A stretch of DNA of 64,000 bases from Chitinophagaceae bacterium (GTDB lineage: Bacteria; Bacteroidota; Bacteroidia; Cytophagales; Cytophagaceae): assembly GCA_028288365.1 (NCBI GenBank), contig JAQBNU010000067.1, positions 1 through 64,000 of the forward strand, written 5' to 3'. Each line of letters begins with the position of its first letter. The first letter of the stretch is position 1. A program made the translations under genes and the position numbers. Under the pieces are notes generated by a model that was given only the letters and a program-made list of their open reading frames with translations, was not told where the DNA came from and did no database searches. Below are positions 16,943 to 25,716 of this stretch, piece after piece.

Positions 16943-17824
16943 CTATTTCTTATTGGCCCCACGCACCTGTTTTTCCACTTCGTCCCAATCGCTGGAGTCC
17001 AATTGATCCAGAAAATTAAATTCACCCGCACCTTTCAACCATTCTCCTCCGTCTATCACCACTACTTCTCCATTCATATAGGCAGAAAAATCAGAGACCA
17101 TATAAGCCGCCAGATTCGCCAATTCCTGGTGATGACCGTTTCTTTTTAACGGTATTCTCTCTTCCGGAGTTGCGATCTGTTGCACTTTCTCGGGAAATAA
17201 TCGACTAAATGCTCCATCTGTAGGAAAAGGACCGGGAGCAATAGCGTTTGCTCTGATGCCATATTTTGCCCACTCTACCGCCAAAGACCTCGTCAATGCC
17301 AACACTCCTGCCTTGGCACAAGCGGAAGGAACAACATAACCTGAACCTGTAAAGGAATACGTGGTAACGATGTTCAAAAATGTACCACTCATTTTATTGG
17401 CGATCCAGTACTTTCCTGCTGCTAATGAAGTATAGTAAGTACCTTTCAACACAATGTCTACCACGATGTCAAAGCCTTTATGATTCAAACGTTCGGTAGG
17501 ACTGATGAAATTGCCCGCAGCATTGTTCACGACAATATCAATACCATTCCATTTGGATTGAGCCAATTCAAAGGCACTTTCTATTTCAGTGTATTGTCTT
17601 ACATCTACTACTTTGTAAATGACTTCGCCTCCCGTTTCTTTTGCCAATTCATTGACCGTTTCCTGCAATACATTTTCTTTACGACTTACGATCATCACTT
17701 TGGCACCGAGCTGCAGAAAATATTTTGCCATCGATTTCCCCAGACCGGTTGCTCCACCTGTCACCATGATGCGTTTTCCTTTCAACGCATCATCTCTTAA
17801 CATTCCTTGTGTATATGTTTCCAT
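16943..17824 (-). CDS. SDR-family 2,4-dienoyl-CoA reductase-like oxidoreductase
   Basis: 293-residue short-chain dehydrogenase. The nucleotide-binding motif is MVTGGATGLG, and NNAAGNF follows. The active-site segment GSGYVVPSACAKAGV lacks the usual SDR YxxxK tyrosine and instead has Ser and Lys as in mitochondrial-type 2,4-dienoyl-CoA reductases. PGPFPTDGAFSRL also fits that group. Likely role: NADPH-dependent reduction of 2,4-dienoyl-CoA during beta-oxidation of unsaturated fatty acids. Divergently transcribed from the OmpA gene across a 60-base gap. Confidence 0.87.
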   Translation of the reverse strand: METYTQGMLRDDALKGKRIMVTGGATGLGKSMAKYFLQLGAKVMIVSRKENVLQETVNELAKETGGEVIYKVVDVRQYTEIESAFELAQSKWNGIDIVVNNAAGNFISPTERLNHKGFDIVVDIVLKGTYYTSLAAGKYWIANKMSGTFLNIVTTYSFTGSGYVVPSACAKAGVLALTRSLAVEWAKYGIRANAIAPGPFPTDGAFSRLFPEKVQQIATPEERIPLKRNGHHQELANLAAYMVSDFSAYMNGEVVVIDGGEWLKGAGEFNFLDQLDSSDWDEVEKQVRGANKK

Positions 17825-17884
17825 ATTGGTTTTATCTCCTTATATTCATTTAAATTTAATACAAAATAAATCTCTATAGTCACG

Positions 17885-18802
17885 ATGATCAAAAAACTTT
17901 TATTCGTTGTTGTACTTGCAACATGCGGACTTACGTCATGCATTGTAAGCAAGAAAAAATTTGATGAATTGAGCCGTAGAAAGTCAGCCCTCGAAGCGGA
18001 GAAAGCAGACTGCGAAGAAAGTCTAAAAGCCAAGCAAGCAGAACTAGACCGTTACACGGCACTTAGTGATTCGTTGATTAAAGATACAACATCATTAGGA
18101 GCGGCACTGCGTGTGGCACATGCCAATCATGCCTCACTGAATGATTCCTATCAAAAGTTAATGAACACGCACAATAAAATTGTAAATAATAATCAGGCGG
18201 AGCTTTCGAAGATGAGTAAAAATCTTTCCGAGCGAGAGTTGAAAATAAACGGATTGGAAAACGAACTGGTAGAAAGAGAACGCAGGGTAAAAGAATTAGA
18301 ACGTGTAATTGCCCGCAAAGACAGTGCAGTCAATGCCATCAAAGACAAGCTGACCAAATCTTTACTCGGATTTAAAGACAAAGAAATTACAGTGAAAGTG
18401 AAAGATGGTAAAGTATATGTTTCCTTATCCGAACAATTGCTGTTTAAATCAGGCAGTACTAAAGTAGATGAGAAAGGTGTTGAAGCATTGAAAAAATTAG
18501 CCGATGCGATCAAGAATGATAAAGACATTAACATCACAGTAGAAGGTCATACCGATGATGTACCGGTGAATAAAGGTGCGAACTTTGAAGACAACTGGGA
18601 ACTCAGTGTTTTGCGAGCCACTTCTATTACAAAAATCATGGTCAATAGCGGCTTTCCTCCCGTGAACATCATGCCTGCGGGACATGGTGAATTCATGCCC
18701 GTTGCAGAAGGAAAGTCAGCCGAAGCCCGCAGACTGAATCGTCGTACAGAAATCATTGTCAGTCCTAAGTTGGAAGAGCTGTTTAAACTATTGAATAAAT
18801 AA
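17885..18802 (+). CDS. OmpA-family lipoprotein with coiled coil
   Basis: 305 residues. A lipoprotein signal ends at GLTSC (Cys19). Residues 25-155 are heptad-rich and highly charged (KKKFDELSRRKSALEAEK, LNERELKINGLENELVERER-like), predicting a long coiled coil. Residues about 180-295 are an OmpA/MotB peptidoglycan-binding domain: LLFKSGSTKVDEKG, VEGHTDDVPV, LSVLRATSI and NRRTEIIVSPK. It probably links the outer membrane to peptidoglycan. Eight bases separate it from the VTT gene. Confidence 0.9.
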   Translation: MIKKLLFVVVLATCGLTSCIVSKKKFDELSRRKSALEAEKADCEESLKAKQAELDRYTALSDSLIKDTTSLGAALRVAHANHASLNDSYQKLMNTHNKIVNNNQAELSKMSKNLSERELKINGLENELVERERRVKELERVIARKDSAVNAIKDKLTKSLLGFKDKEITVKVKDGKVYVSLSEQLLFKSGSTKVDEKGVEALKKLADAIKNDKDINITVEGHTDDVPVNKGANFEDNWELSVLRATSITKIMVNSGFPPVNIMPAGHGEFMPVAEGKSAEARRLNRRTEIIVSPKLEELFKLLNK

Positions 18803-18809
18803 TTCTTCG

Positions 18810-19508
18810 ATGAATTTCATCAGTACCATCAAAACGTATAAAGTTGTACTCACCACGCTTTCTGTACAACTCGTTTTGATGGCACTTTTTCATTTTACCT
18901 TGTTGGCATTTCTACAACAATGGTTATCTGCTCACTCGGCTCAACAATCCATTGCATTCTGGATAATTGTTTTTAGTTGTGCCATTCCTTTACTGTCACT
19001 CGGTGTATTGTCTTCTACTATTCTGGCTTTGATCGGTGGCTACTTTTTGGGATGGCAAAGTTTTTATTATTACCTACCCTGCTATGTGATCTCTTCCTAT
19101 TTCGGTTATCTATTGATTTCTGTTATCGATCAGGGTAAAACCTTGCAATTATTAGAACATTCGGCCAGACTGAAAAAAGCCTTGTCGTTTTTGGAAATAT
19201 ATCCGTTCACCAGTGTTTTGTTCCTACGCTTTTCACCCGTGATTTCATTTGGACAATTGACCGCGCTCTGTTCCTTTATTCGTTTGAACATTTTCTACTA
19301 CATGACTGCTTCAGGAATTGGGATGATTCCACGTACACTATTGGCCATTTGGTGCGGGATCTACATACATAGTGAACACGGGACGTTACTGAAATACCAA
19401 TTGCCTCCATCTTACACCCCTTTTTTAATCGCATTATTTATCATTTCCTTAACAGGGATTTTATATACACTCATACGAAGCTTTTCAAAAACAAAAGTCC
19501 TATCTTAG
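18810..19508 (+). CDS. TVP38/TMEM64 (VTT-domain) membrane protein
   Basis: 232-residue inner-membrane protein with about six hydrophobic segments. The VTT/DedA-like core motifs are ILALIGGYFLGW and VLFLRFSPVISFGQLTA (related to the family F-x-R-x-SPxxPF motif). VTT proteins are thought to act in lipid or small-molecule transport across membranes. Lies between the OmpA lipoprotein and the outer-membrane protein, probably one operon. Confidence 0.75.
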   Translation: MNFISTIKTYKVVLTTLSVQLVLMALFHFTLLAFLQQWLSAHSAQQSIAFWIIVFSCAIPLLSLGVLSSTILALIGGYFLGWQSFYYYLPCYVISSYFGYLLISVIDQGKTLQLLEHSARLKKALSFLEIYPFTSVLFLRFSPVISFGQLTALCSFIRLNIFYYMTASGIGMIPRTLLAIWCGIYIHSEHGTLLKYQLPPSYTPFLIALFIISLTGILYTLIRSFSKTKVLS

Positions 19509-19527
19509 TATAGCAAACTAACATTCT

Positions 19528-21012
19528 ATGAAAAAACGTTTTACCCTCATTACATCTCTTATTTTTTGCCTGTCACTTATCAGCACTTCTCTTTTTGCAC
19601 AAATAGAAAATGCTTCTTATTCAGCAACAGGTCGTGCCGGTGTAGGTACCACAATGCTGACGGATTATCAAGCATTGGGAGTGAACCCAGCAAACATTGC
19701 CATAAGATATTCTGACAATAAAAATTTCACCGTCGGCTTGATAGAAGCAACAGGAAACGTATTCTTACAAGGGGTTTCTACTAATGACGTGCAACAGTAC
19801 ATTCAGCAAGGCACTAATTCTGATTCGCTTAATAGTTTTCAACGTATACAAGGCGCTCAGAAATTTTCAGGAAAAGCATTCGCAGCCAATGTAGATATCA
19901 TGCCAATAGGCTTTGCTTATGTAAACGATAAAGTAGGATCTTTTGCCTTCAATATAAAAACCTCTTTGCGTTATTACATGGATTTCAACCTGAACTTCAC
20001 ACAATTCGCGTTCAGTAGCGCGACAGCAACCAATCTCTTTCCTCAATTGATAACAGGCCATAACGATACGGTCGCCAATGATCCTAATCAATACCAAAAC
20101 TATTACAACAACAATGGAGGGATCAAAGCCGGTTATAATAAAAACGGATTGTCTCTGGGAAGTATCTTAAATAATTCCAGTTATAAATTAAGCATCACTA
20201 CAGAATATACTTTAGGATACGGAAAAAAAATAATCAACGTGGATGAACAGCATTCTTTGTATATAGGAGGTGCCGTGAAATATGTGCAAGGATATGGATA
20301 CGTTGACATCTCTGCCAAAGACGGTCGAATCAGCGGTGTAGCAGCCTATATGCCCAGCTTAACACAATTGGATTCTCTATTGAAAATAAAATCCGGCGGA
20401 GGTACTTCCAATTATAAACCCGTAGGACAAGGAATAGGATTTGATTTGGGTGCGACCTTAGAATTATTTCATAATTTCCGCATCGGAGCATCTGTAGTCA
20501 ATATCGGTTCGATTACTTATCGTGACAATGTATACGATGTATCTGATTCTGTATTTACAACAGTCACGTATAACAGTGATTTCTTAGGAGGTTTTGATAA
20601 AATTGTAAAATGGAAAAAGAGAGGAAGCGTTACCGCACCTCTTGCCACTCAATTTAGATTTGGAGCCAGCGCTTCTCTACTGGATAAAAGAATACAAATA
20701 GGAATAGACATCGTACAACCCTTGAATAAAGCGGCAGGCAATTATAAGACCACCGTGTGGGCCATTGGAGGAGATTTCTTTGTATTGAAATGGTTGAGAC
20801 TTTCTACCGGAGCAAGCATAGGAGGAAACATCGCCAGCGTTTCTCAAGGCTACAACACCCGACTGGCGATACCTTTCGGAATTGGATTTGTACTTGGAGA
20901 AGACGGTGGATTTGAATTCGGAATTGCTACACGAGATGTGAGTACTTATTTCTTAGGACAAACAAGTCCATTGTATTCTGCTGCGATTGGTGTAGCAAGA
21001 ATGAGATTTTAA
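19528..21012 (+). CDS. Outer-membrane beta-barrel protein, DUF5723-like
   Basis: 494 residues with signal peptide (MKKRFTLITSLIFCLSL, cleavage after LFAQ). It begins NASYSATGRAGVGTT and has LGVNPANIAI, similar to Bacteroidota proteins of the FadL/PorV/DUF5723 sort. Alternating-strand segments such as GIGFDLGATLELFHNFRIGA, FRFGASASLLDKRIQIGIDI and a terminal aromatic-containing strand (IGVARMRF, ending in Phe) support an outer-membrane barrel. No transport substrate can be assigned. Followed by a two-way terminator in a heptamer repeat. Confidence 0.75.
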   Translation: MKKRFTLITSLIFCLSLISTSLFAQIENASYSATGRAGVGTTMLTDYQALGVNPANIAIRYSDNKNFTVGLIEATGNVFLQGVSTNDVQQYIQQGTNSDSLNSFQRIQGAQKFSGKAFAANVDIMPIGFAYVNDKVGSFAFNIKTSLRYYMDFNLNFTQFAFSSATATNLFPQLITGHNDTVANDPNQYQNYYNNNGGIKAGYNKNGLSLGSILNNSSYKLSITTEYTLGYGKKIINVDEQHSLYIGGAVKYVQGYGYVDISAKDGRISGVAAYMPSLTQLDSLLKIKSGGGTSNYKPVGQGIGFDLGATLELFHNFRIGASVVNIGSITYRDNVYDVSDSVFTTVTYNSDFLGGFDKIVKWKKRGSVTAPLATQFRFGASASLLDKRIQIGIDIVQPLNKAAGNYKTTVWAIGGDFFVLKWLRLSTGASIGGNIASVSQGYNTRLAIPFGIGFVLGEDGGFEFGIATRDVSTYFLGQTSPLYSAAIGVARMRF

Positions 21013-21017
21013 TTATT

Positions 21018-21149
21018 AGTGATCAGTGGATCCCGAGGCTTCGGGACAGTGCTCAGTAAATAAAAAAGGTCTCGCTAATTAGCGAGACCTTTTTTATTTA
21101 CTGAGTTTTAGACTTTTGACTGATCACTGACAACTGTCCACTGATCACT
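21018..21149. repeat. Heptamer-built inverted repeat (AGTNNNC family), element 2
   Basis: The left end AGTGATCAGTGGA is perfectly inverted at the right end (21137-21149). The right arm read on the minus strand is AGTGATC, AGTGGAC, AGTTGTC, AGTGATC, AGTC. The same 7-mers as element 1 at 13.3 kb are used. A terminator hairpin occupies the centre. It fills the space between two convergent genes. Confidence 0.75.
21058..21099. terminator. Bidirectional terminator
   Basis: AAAAAAGGTCTCGCT and AGCGAGACCTTTTTT form a perfect stem around the loop AATT, with A and T tracts on both sides (whole stem 21058-21076 / 21081-21099). It serves the convergent DUF5723-like and rhodanese genes. Confidence 0.9.
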
Positions 21150-21154
21150 ATATT

Positions 21155-21472
21155 TTATGACGCATTCAAACTTGGATCAATTTTATCTTTCCAGGCTAAA
21201 ATACCTCCAGCTAAATTATACAGGTTGGTATAGCCATGATTGTTTTCTAAAAATGTAATGGCATTGGCGCTTCTCTTACCACTTCTGCAATGGACCACTA
21301 CTTTTTTATCTTTTGATATTTTATCTACATTCTGCGGAACGGATGACAAAGGAATCAATTCTCCTTTTAAATTTGCTGCTTCAAATTCTGCTGGTTCTCT
21401 CACATCGATGAGTTGAAAATCTTCTTTCGCATCGATCATTTTTTTTAACTCTTCTACTGTAACTTCTTTCAT
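21155..21472 (-). CDS. Single-domain rhodanese-like protein
   Basis: 105 residues, one rhodanese domain: LIDVREPAEFEAANLKGELI (entry motif) and the active-site loop VVHCRSGKRSANA with Cys62 as the persulfide-forming residue. A sulfur carrier or sulfurtransferase; its position at the end of the siroheme/sulfite reductase operon suggests a link to sulfur assimilation. Confidence 0.93.
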   Translation of the reverse strand: MKEVTVEELKKMIDAKEDFQLIDVREPAEFEAANLKGELIPLSSVPQNVDKISKDKKVVVHCRSGKRSANAITFLENNHGYTNLYNLAGGILAWKDKIDPSLNAS

Positions 21473-21504
21473 GCTTGTAGTGGATTCTATGAATGGATAA
21501 TCTT

Positions 21505-22104
21505 TTATACTTCGTTGTCTTCTTCAGAATTCAACTTCATCGATGACGTAATGTCGTTCATTTTTTTTACTTTATAATCAAAGTCTCCCCTCAATTTTTC
21601 TCTGATCTCATGCAGTCTGTCCAACAGCTCATCGATCTCTTCCGGCAAAGCCTCTTCCAATACTTCTCTTATTCGCTTAGCCATCGTCGGCGATTTACCA
21701 TTGGTAGAAACGGCAATTTTTAAATTTCCTTTTTTGACAATAGAAGAAAGATAAAAATCGCACAGCTCTGGTGTGTCAGCTACGTTAATAAGAATCTTAT
21801 TCAGTTTCGCATCTGACCAGACTTGCTTGTTCAACTCTTTAATACACGTGGCTGCAATCACTAAATCTTTTTCTGTCAGATGCTCTAATGCGTAGGAAGC
21901 GTAGATCAATTTCAGATGGGGATACGTATTTTTTAATGCGACCAACTCTTCTTTGATTTCAGGGGCAACAACCGTTACCGAAGCAAGCGGACTGTTTTCT
22001 AAAACTGCTTTCGTTTTTTCTAATCCTACAGCTCCTCCTCCAACGACCAACAGGCGTAGGTTTTCTAGCTTGACAAAAATAGGAAATAGATTATTGGAAG
22101 ACAT
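21505..22104 (-). CDS. Precorrin-2 dehydrogenase/sirohydrochlorin ferrochelatase
   Basis: 199 residues, the CysG N-terminal/Met8p type. It binds NAD through LLVVGGGAVGLEKTKAVL and contains the conserved IAVSTNGKSPTMAKRIRE. It oxidises precorrin-2 to sirohydrochlorin and can insert Fe2+ to give siroheme for the sulfite reductase encoded two genes upstream. As in many Bacteroidota, it is a separate protein from the methyltransferase. Confidence 0.93.
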   Translation of the reverse strand: MSSNNLFPIFVKLENLRLLVVGGGAVGLEKTKAVLENSPLASVTVVAPEIKEELVALKNTYPHLKLIYASYALEHLTEKDLVIAATCIKELNKQVWSDAKLNKILINVADTPELCDFYLSSIVKKGNLKIAVSTNGKSPTMAKRIREVLEEALPEEIDELLDRLHEIREKLRGDFDYKVKKMNDITSSMKLNSEEDNEV

Positions 22105-22171
22105 GGCTAAGGATAATTGAAATTGAAGAGAGATCAGAAACCTATCATTTGATCTCTGATATCTATTTCCT

Positions 22172-22942
22172 TTATTGATTAAACGAAATAGAAAGTGAAT
22201 GTTCTTTCCATATCGAAGGATGCAGATTCACCACTTCTCCGATGATGATTACAGCCGGAGACCCTATGTTGCTTTTTGCGACTTGGTCAACAATAGTATC
22301 GACTTTGCCAATCAAAACTTTTTCTGTAGGTAATGTTCCATTTTGAATAATGGCAACAGAACTATTTGATTTACCAAATTTAGAAAACACGTCGCATATG
22401 CGTTCGAGTTGCGACATACCCATCAGGATAACAGCTGTTGCATCCGATTGCGCAGCATGATAAATGTCTCTGGACAATTGATGATCTTTTGTCGTACCAG
22501 TCATCACCCAGAAACTATCGTTGATTCCTCTTCTCGTTAAAGGAATTCCCTGCAGACCTGCTACAGACACTGCACTTGATACACCGGGTATAATTTGTAC
22601 TTCTATATCGTGTTGTTTGGCTACCGTCAATTCTTCATGACCTCTTCCAAAGATAAAAGGATCGCCACCTTTTAACCGAACCACATGACCATGCGACTGT
22701 GCATATTGCACAATCAGCTCATTGATTTTTTCCTGAGGAAACTGACATACTCCTTTTTTCTTCCCTACAAAAATCTTAACAGCGTGTGCAGGAGCATGAA
22801 TCAAAATGGCTTCATCAATCAACGCATCATACAATACCACATCAGCAGAAGCCAATACTTTAATGGCTTTCAACGTAATCAAGTCCGGATCTCCCGGACC
22901 TGCTCCTACCAATGATAATTTGGGTTGTATGCTACGTTCCAT
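22172..22942 (-). CDS. cobA: Uroporphyrinogen-III C-methyltransferase
   Basis: 256 residues, SUMT (CobA) family. LVGAGPGDPDLITLKA, the SAM-binding RLKGGDPFIFGRG, and GVSSAVSVAGLQGIPLTRRG are diagnostic. Converts uroporphyrinogen III to precorrin-2, the first step to siroheme. Five bases downstream of sulfite reductase and followed by the next siroheme enzyme. Confidence 0.95.
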   Translation of the reverse strand: MERSIQPKLSLVGAGPGDPDLITLKAIKVLASADVVLYDALIDEAILIHAPAHAVKIFVGKKKGVCQFPQEKINELIVQYAQSHGHVVRLKGGDPFIFGRGHEELTVAKQHDIEVQIIPGVSSAVSVAGLQGIPLTRRGINDSFWVMTGTTKDHQLSRDIYHAAQSDATAVILMGMSQLERICDVFSKFGKSNSSVAIIQNGTLPTEKVLIGKVDTIVDQVAKSNIGSPAVIIIGEVVNLHPSIWKEHSLSISFNQ

Positions 22943-22947
22943 TAATA

Positions 22948-25068
22948 TTAATTAACAGCTACAGTATCTTTTCTAAATGATTTGATTTGGTCAACAAAGA
23001 TCAAGGCTTTACTCAGAAATTGAGTAGCGAAATCTTTTGTCGGTGTATGTTTATTGATCGACAATAACTCTTCTGCAAATGATCCATTGAAAGAGATCTT
23101 ACCGGCTTGTACCATGTACTTATCAAAGTCATTGATGATTCCAATCTGTGTATTGCAATTGATGTTTTCTAATGTCAACAACGCTTTAGCTCCACTGACA
23201 AATGTCACATACGTAGCATATATAGCATCAGCGTATGTACCTTTATCGTATAAGCGAGTCGCCCAACGCAGTTTGTCTTCCGTTTCATTCAATAAGGTTC
23301 CAACCAGATCCAACATCACACCGGCACATTCACCTACTCCAACTTCTGTGACGTATTTATCATCGTGTCCCCAATCGATAAAATCTGTGTCGCCTAATGT
23401 TTCCAAATCTGAAAGAGGTTTCAACATTTTGTAGAAATACATTTTATCTTCTGCTATTTTTCTACGGTAGTAGACATTGTAACGCTCGTCTTCCAAACCA
23501 TTTTCATCGTAGTCATCCAACAAATAACGTACACCTTCCAAGCAACGTTTGCTTGGAAGCTTCACTACTTTATCAGCGATGGATCCAGAACCATCTGCTT
23601 CTATTCCACCACCCAACAATACTTGCATAGCAGGTAATACCTGATTCCCTTTTTTAATCGACATGCCATGAAAACCAATATTGGCAATGGTATGTTGACC
23701 ACAGGCATTCATGCACCCGCTGATTTTAATTTTAATATCCGTGTTGTATACGATGTCAGGATATTCTTCCTTCAACATCTTTTCCAATTCTTCTGATAAT
23801 CCGGTGCTGCTTGAAATACCAAGGTTACACGTATCTGTACCAGGACAAGCCGTGATGTCTGCTGTACTGTCAAACCCTGGATCTGCCAGACCGATTGCAT
23901 TCAACTCATTAAACAAATGAGTCAATGCTTCTTTTTGTATGAACTTCAATAACCAACCTTGATTGACCGTGATACGAACATCATCGGAAGCATATTTTTT
24001 AATGATCGAAGCAAACACGCGTGTGTTGGCTGAAGACAAATCACCTAACAATTGTTTCACATTCACGGCATGAAATCCTTCTTGTTGCTGAGCGATAACA
24101 TTTGTTTTCAACCATGTTTGATACTTTACTTCATCAACAGGCATTACTTCACCAAAGGCTTTCTTCGCAGGAGCAGGTGTAAAGGCGAATGATTTATAAT
24201 CGATGATAACAGATTGCTCTGCCAAACCATTTTTCTCTTCTTCTACCAAACGCATCAATTCTTCTAAGCCGACTGCGGCCAACAAATATTTCAAACGAGC
24301 TTTATGTCTTTTAGAACGCTCGCCGTAACGGTCAAACACACGAATAACCGCTGCAGTAAAAGGGATGATACGATCTTCTTCTAAAAATTCGTATGCTGTT
24401 TGCGCCAGAAAAGGCTGTGCGCCCAAGCCTCCGCCAATGACGACTTTGAAACCTCTTACTTGTTTGCCATTGATTTCTTTCATTCTTGGAATAAAGCCCA
24501 AATCATGAATAAAGGTAAAAGCACTGTCGTCCTTTTCACTGGAAGAATAAGCGATTTTGAATTTTCTTCCCATTTCCTGACATACAGGATTGCGCAAAAA
24601 ATATTCAAACATAGCATGAGCATACGGCGTGACGTCAAACTTTTCGTGAGCATCAATACCGGCATAAGCAGACGCGGTAATGTTTCTTACGGTATTTCCA
24701 CAGGCTTCACGCAACGTGATGCCCAATTGTTCTAATTCTTCCCACACCTTGGGTGTGTCTTCCAATTTCACATAATGTATCTGCACATCCTGACGTGTCG
24801 TCAAGTGTAAATTACTCGAAGCATATTTATCTGAAACATCTGCAATACGCACCAATTGCTCAGGTGAAACTTTACCATAGGGCAATTTGATACGGATCAT
24901 TTGCACTCCCTGCTGTCTTTGGCCATATACACCACGAGTCAATCGAAAGGCACGAAATTTATCATCGTCTAATTGCAAATTTCTAAAAGCCTTGATCTTT
25001 TGCTCCAACTCTGCGATGTCTTCACGTGCTGCATCAGAAAGGGCTTTATTTTCTACTTTTAATTCCAT
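22948..25068 (-). CDS. Siroheme nitrite/sulfite reductase with an extra C-terminal helical domain
   Basis: 706 residues. The first about 580 residues form a ferredoxin-type nitrite/sulfite reductase with two repeats. LHLTTRQDVQIHYV and VRNITASAYAGID lie in the first half. The siroheme/[4Fe-4S] ligands are Cys408, Cys414 (TACPGTDTCNLG), Cys452 and Cys456 (GCMNACGQHT). Residues about 585-706 are an additional all-helical domain similar to HEPN domains (LLNETEDKLRWATRLYDKGT, YATYVTFVSGAKALL). Given the neighbouring siroheme genes and MetZ, it most likely reduces sulfite to sulfide. Divergent from OsmC over a 208-base gap. Confidence 0.9.
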   Translation of the reverse strand: MELKVENKALSDAAREDIAELEQKIKAFRNLQLDDDKFRAFRLTRGVYGQRQQGVQMIRIKLPYGKVSPEQLVRIADVSDKYASSNLHLTTRQDVQIHYVKLEDTPKVWEELEQLGITLREACGNTVRNITASAYAGIDAHEKFDVTPYAHAMFEYFLRNPVCQEMGRKFKIAYSSSEKDDSAFTFIHDLGFIPRMKEINGKQVRGFKVVIGGGLGAQPFLAQTAYEFLEEDRIIPFTAAVIRVFDRYGERSKRHKARLKYLLAAVGLEELMRLVEEEKNGLAEQSVIIDYKSFAFTPAPAKKAFGEVMPVDEVKYQTWLKTNVIAQQQEGFHAVNVKQLLGDLSSANTRVFASIIKKYASDDVRITVNQGWLLKFIQKEALTHLFNELNAIGLADPGFDSTADITACPGTDTCNLGISSSTGLSEELEKMLKEEYPDIVYNTDIKIKISGCMNACGQHTIANIGFHGMSIKKGNQVLPAMQVLLGGGIEADGSGSIADKVVKLPSKRCLEGVRYLLDDYDENGLEDERYNVYYRRKIAEDKMYFYKMLKPLSDLETLGDTDFIDWGHDDKYVTEVGVGECAGVMLDLVGTLLNETEDKLRWATRLYDKGTYADAIYATYVTFVSGAKALLTLENINCNTQIGIINDFDKYMVQAGKISFNGSFAEELLSINKHTPTKDFATQFLSKALIFVDQIKSFRKDTVAVN

Positions 25069-25276
25069 GTTATTCGATAGAGTTACTAGAATAGAGGTTA
25101 AACTTCTACAAAATTACGACTTTATTCTAAATTTAAAACATAAACAAAATTTTATTCTTTTTATAAGCCAAATAGTAGCACCTGAAGAAATATAATTTTA
25201 CCTTTATCATATAATTCAAAATCAAAACGACATATCAAGCTAAAAAGTTCTTCAATTAATTTATAATTTTGTACCC

Positions 25277-25693
25277 ATGATTATAAACTTAGTAAAACAA
25301 GAAGGAGCCTATCATTTCAAAGCAGAAAATGAATCTGGCTCAACCATCAACATCGATGCTTCTCCGGCAATTGGAGGAACAAATCAAGGGCCTCGTCCAA
25401 TGGAACTATTGATCATGGGACTTGGAGGATGCAGTGGCATTGACATTTTGAGTATTTTACGCAAACAAAAAATAGAGCCCGATGCCTTTCAAATCTCTAT
25501 TCATGCGGAAAGAGAGAAAGATGCTACACCGGCCTTGTTTACTGAGATACATGTGCGCTTCAGTTTAAAAGGCGACATCGATGCAGGCAAAGTAGAACGT
25601 GCCGCACAATTGTCGATGGACAAATATTGTTCTGTCGCTAAAACATTAGAGAAAACAGCGAAGATTACTTATTCAGTAGTCATCGAAAAATAA
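25277..25693 (+). CDS. OsmC/Ohr-family peroxiredoxin-like protein
   Basis: 138 residues. The two redox cysteines typical of OsmC-family proteins are in GLGGCSGIDILSIL and MDKYCSVAKTLEKTAKI. Members reduce organic hydroperoxides or handle reactive sulfur species. A TAATTTTG matching the -7 element TAnnTTTG ends six bases before the ATG, so the leader would be very short if it is used. Lies 23 bases before metZ. Confidence 0.87.
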   Translation: MIINLVKQEGAYHFKAENESGSTINIDASPAIGGTNQGPRPMELLIMGLGGCSGIDILSILRKQKIEPDAFQISIHAEREKDATPALFTEIHVRFSLKGDIDAGKVERAAQLSMDKYCSVAKTLEKTAKITYSVVIEK

Positions 25694-25716
25694 TCCTTCA
25701 CCGATCAAAAACTTTC

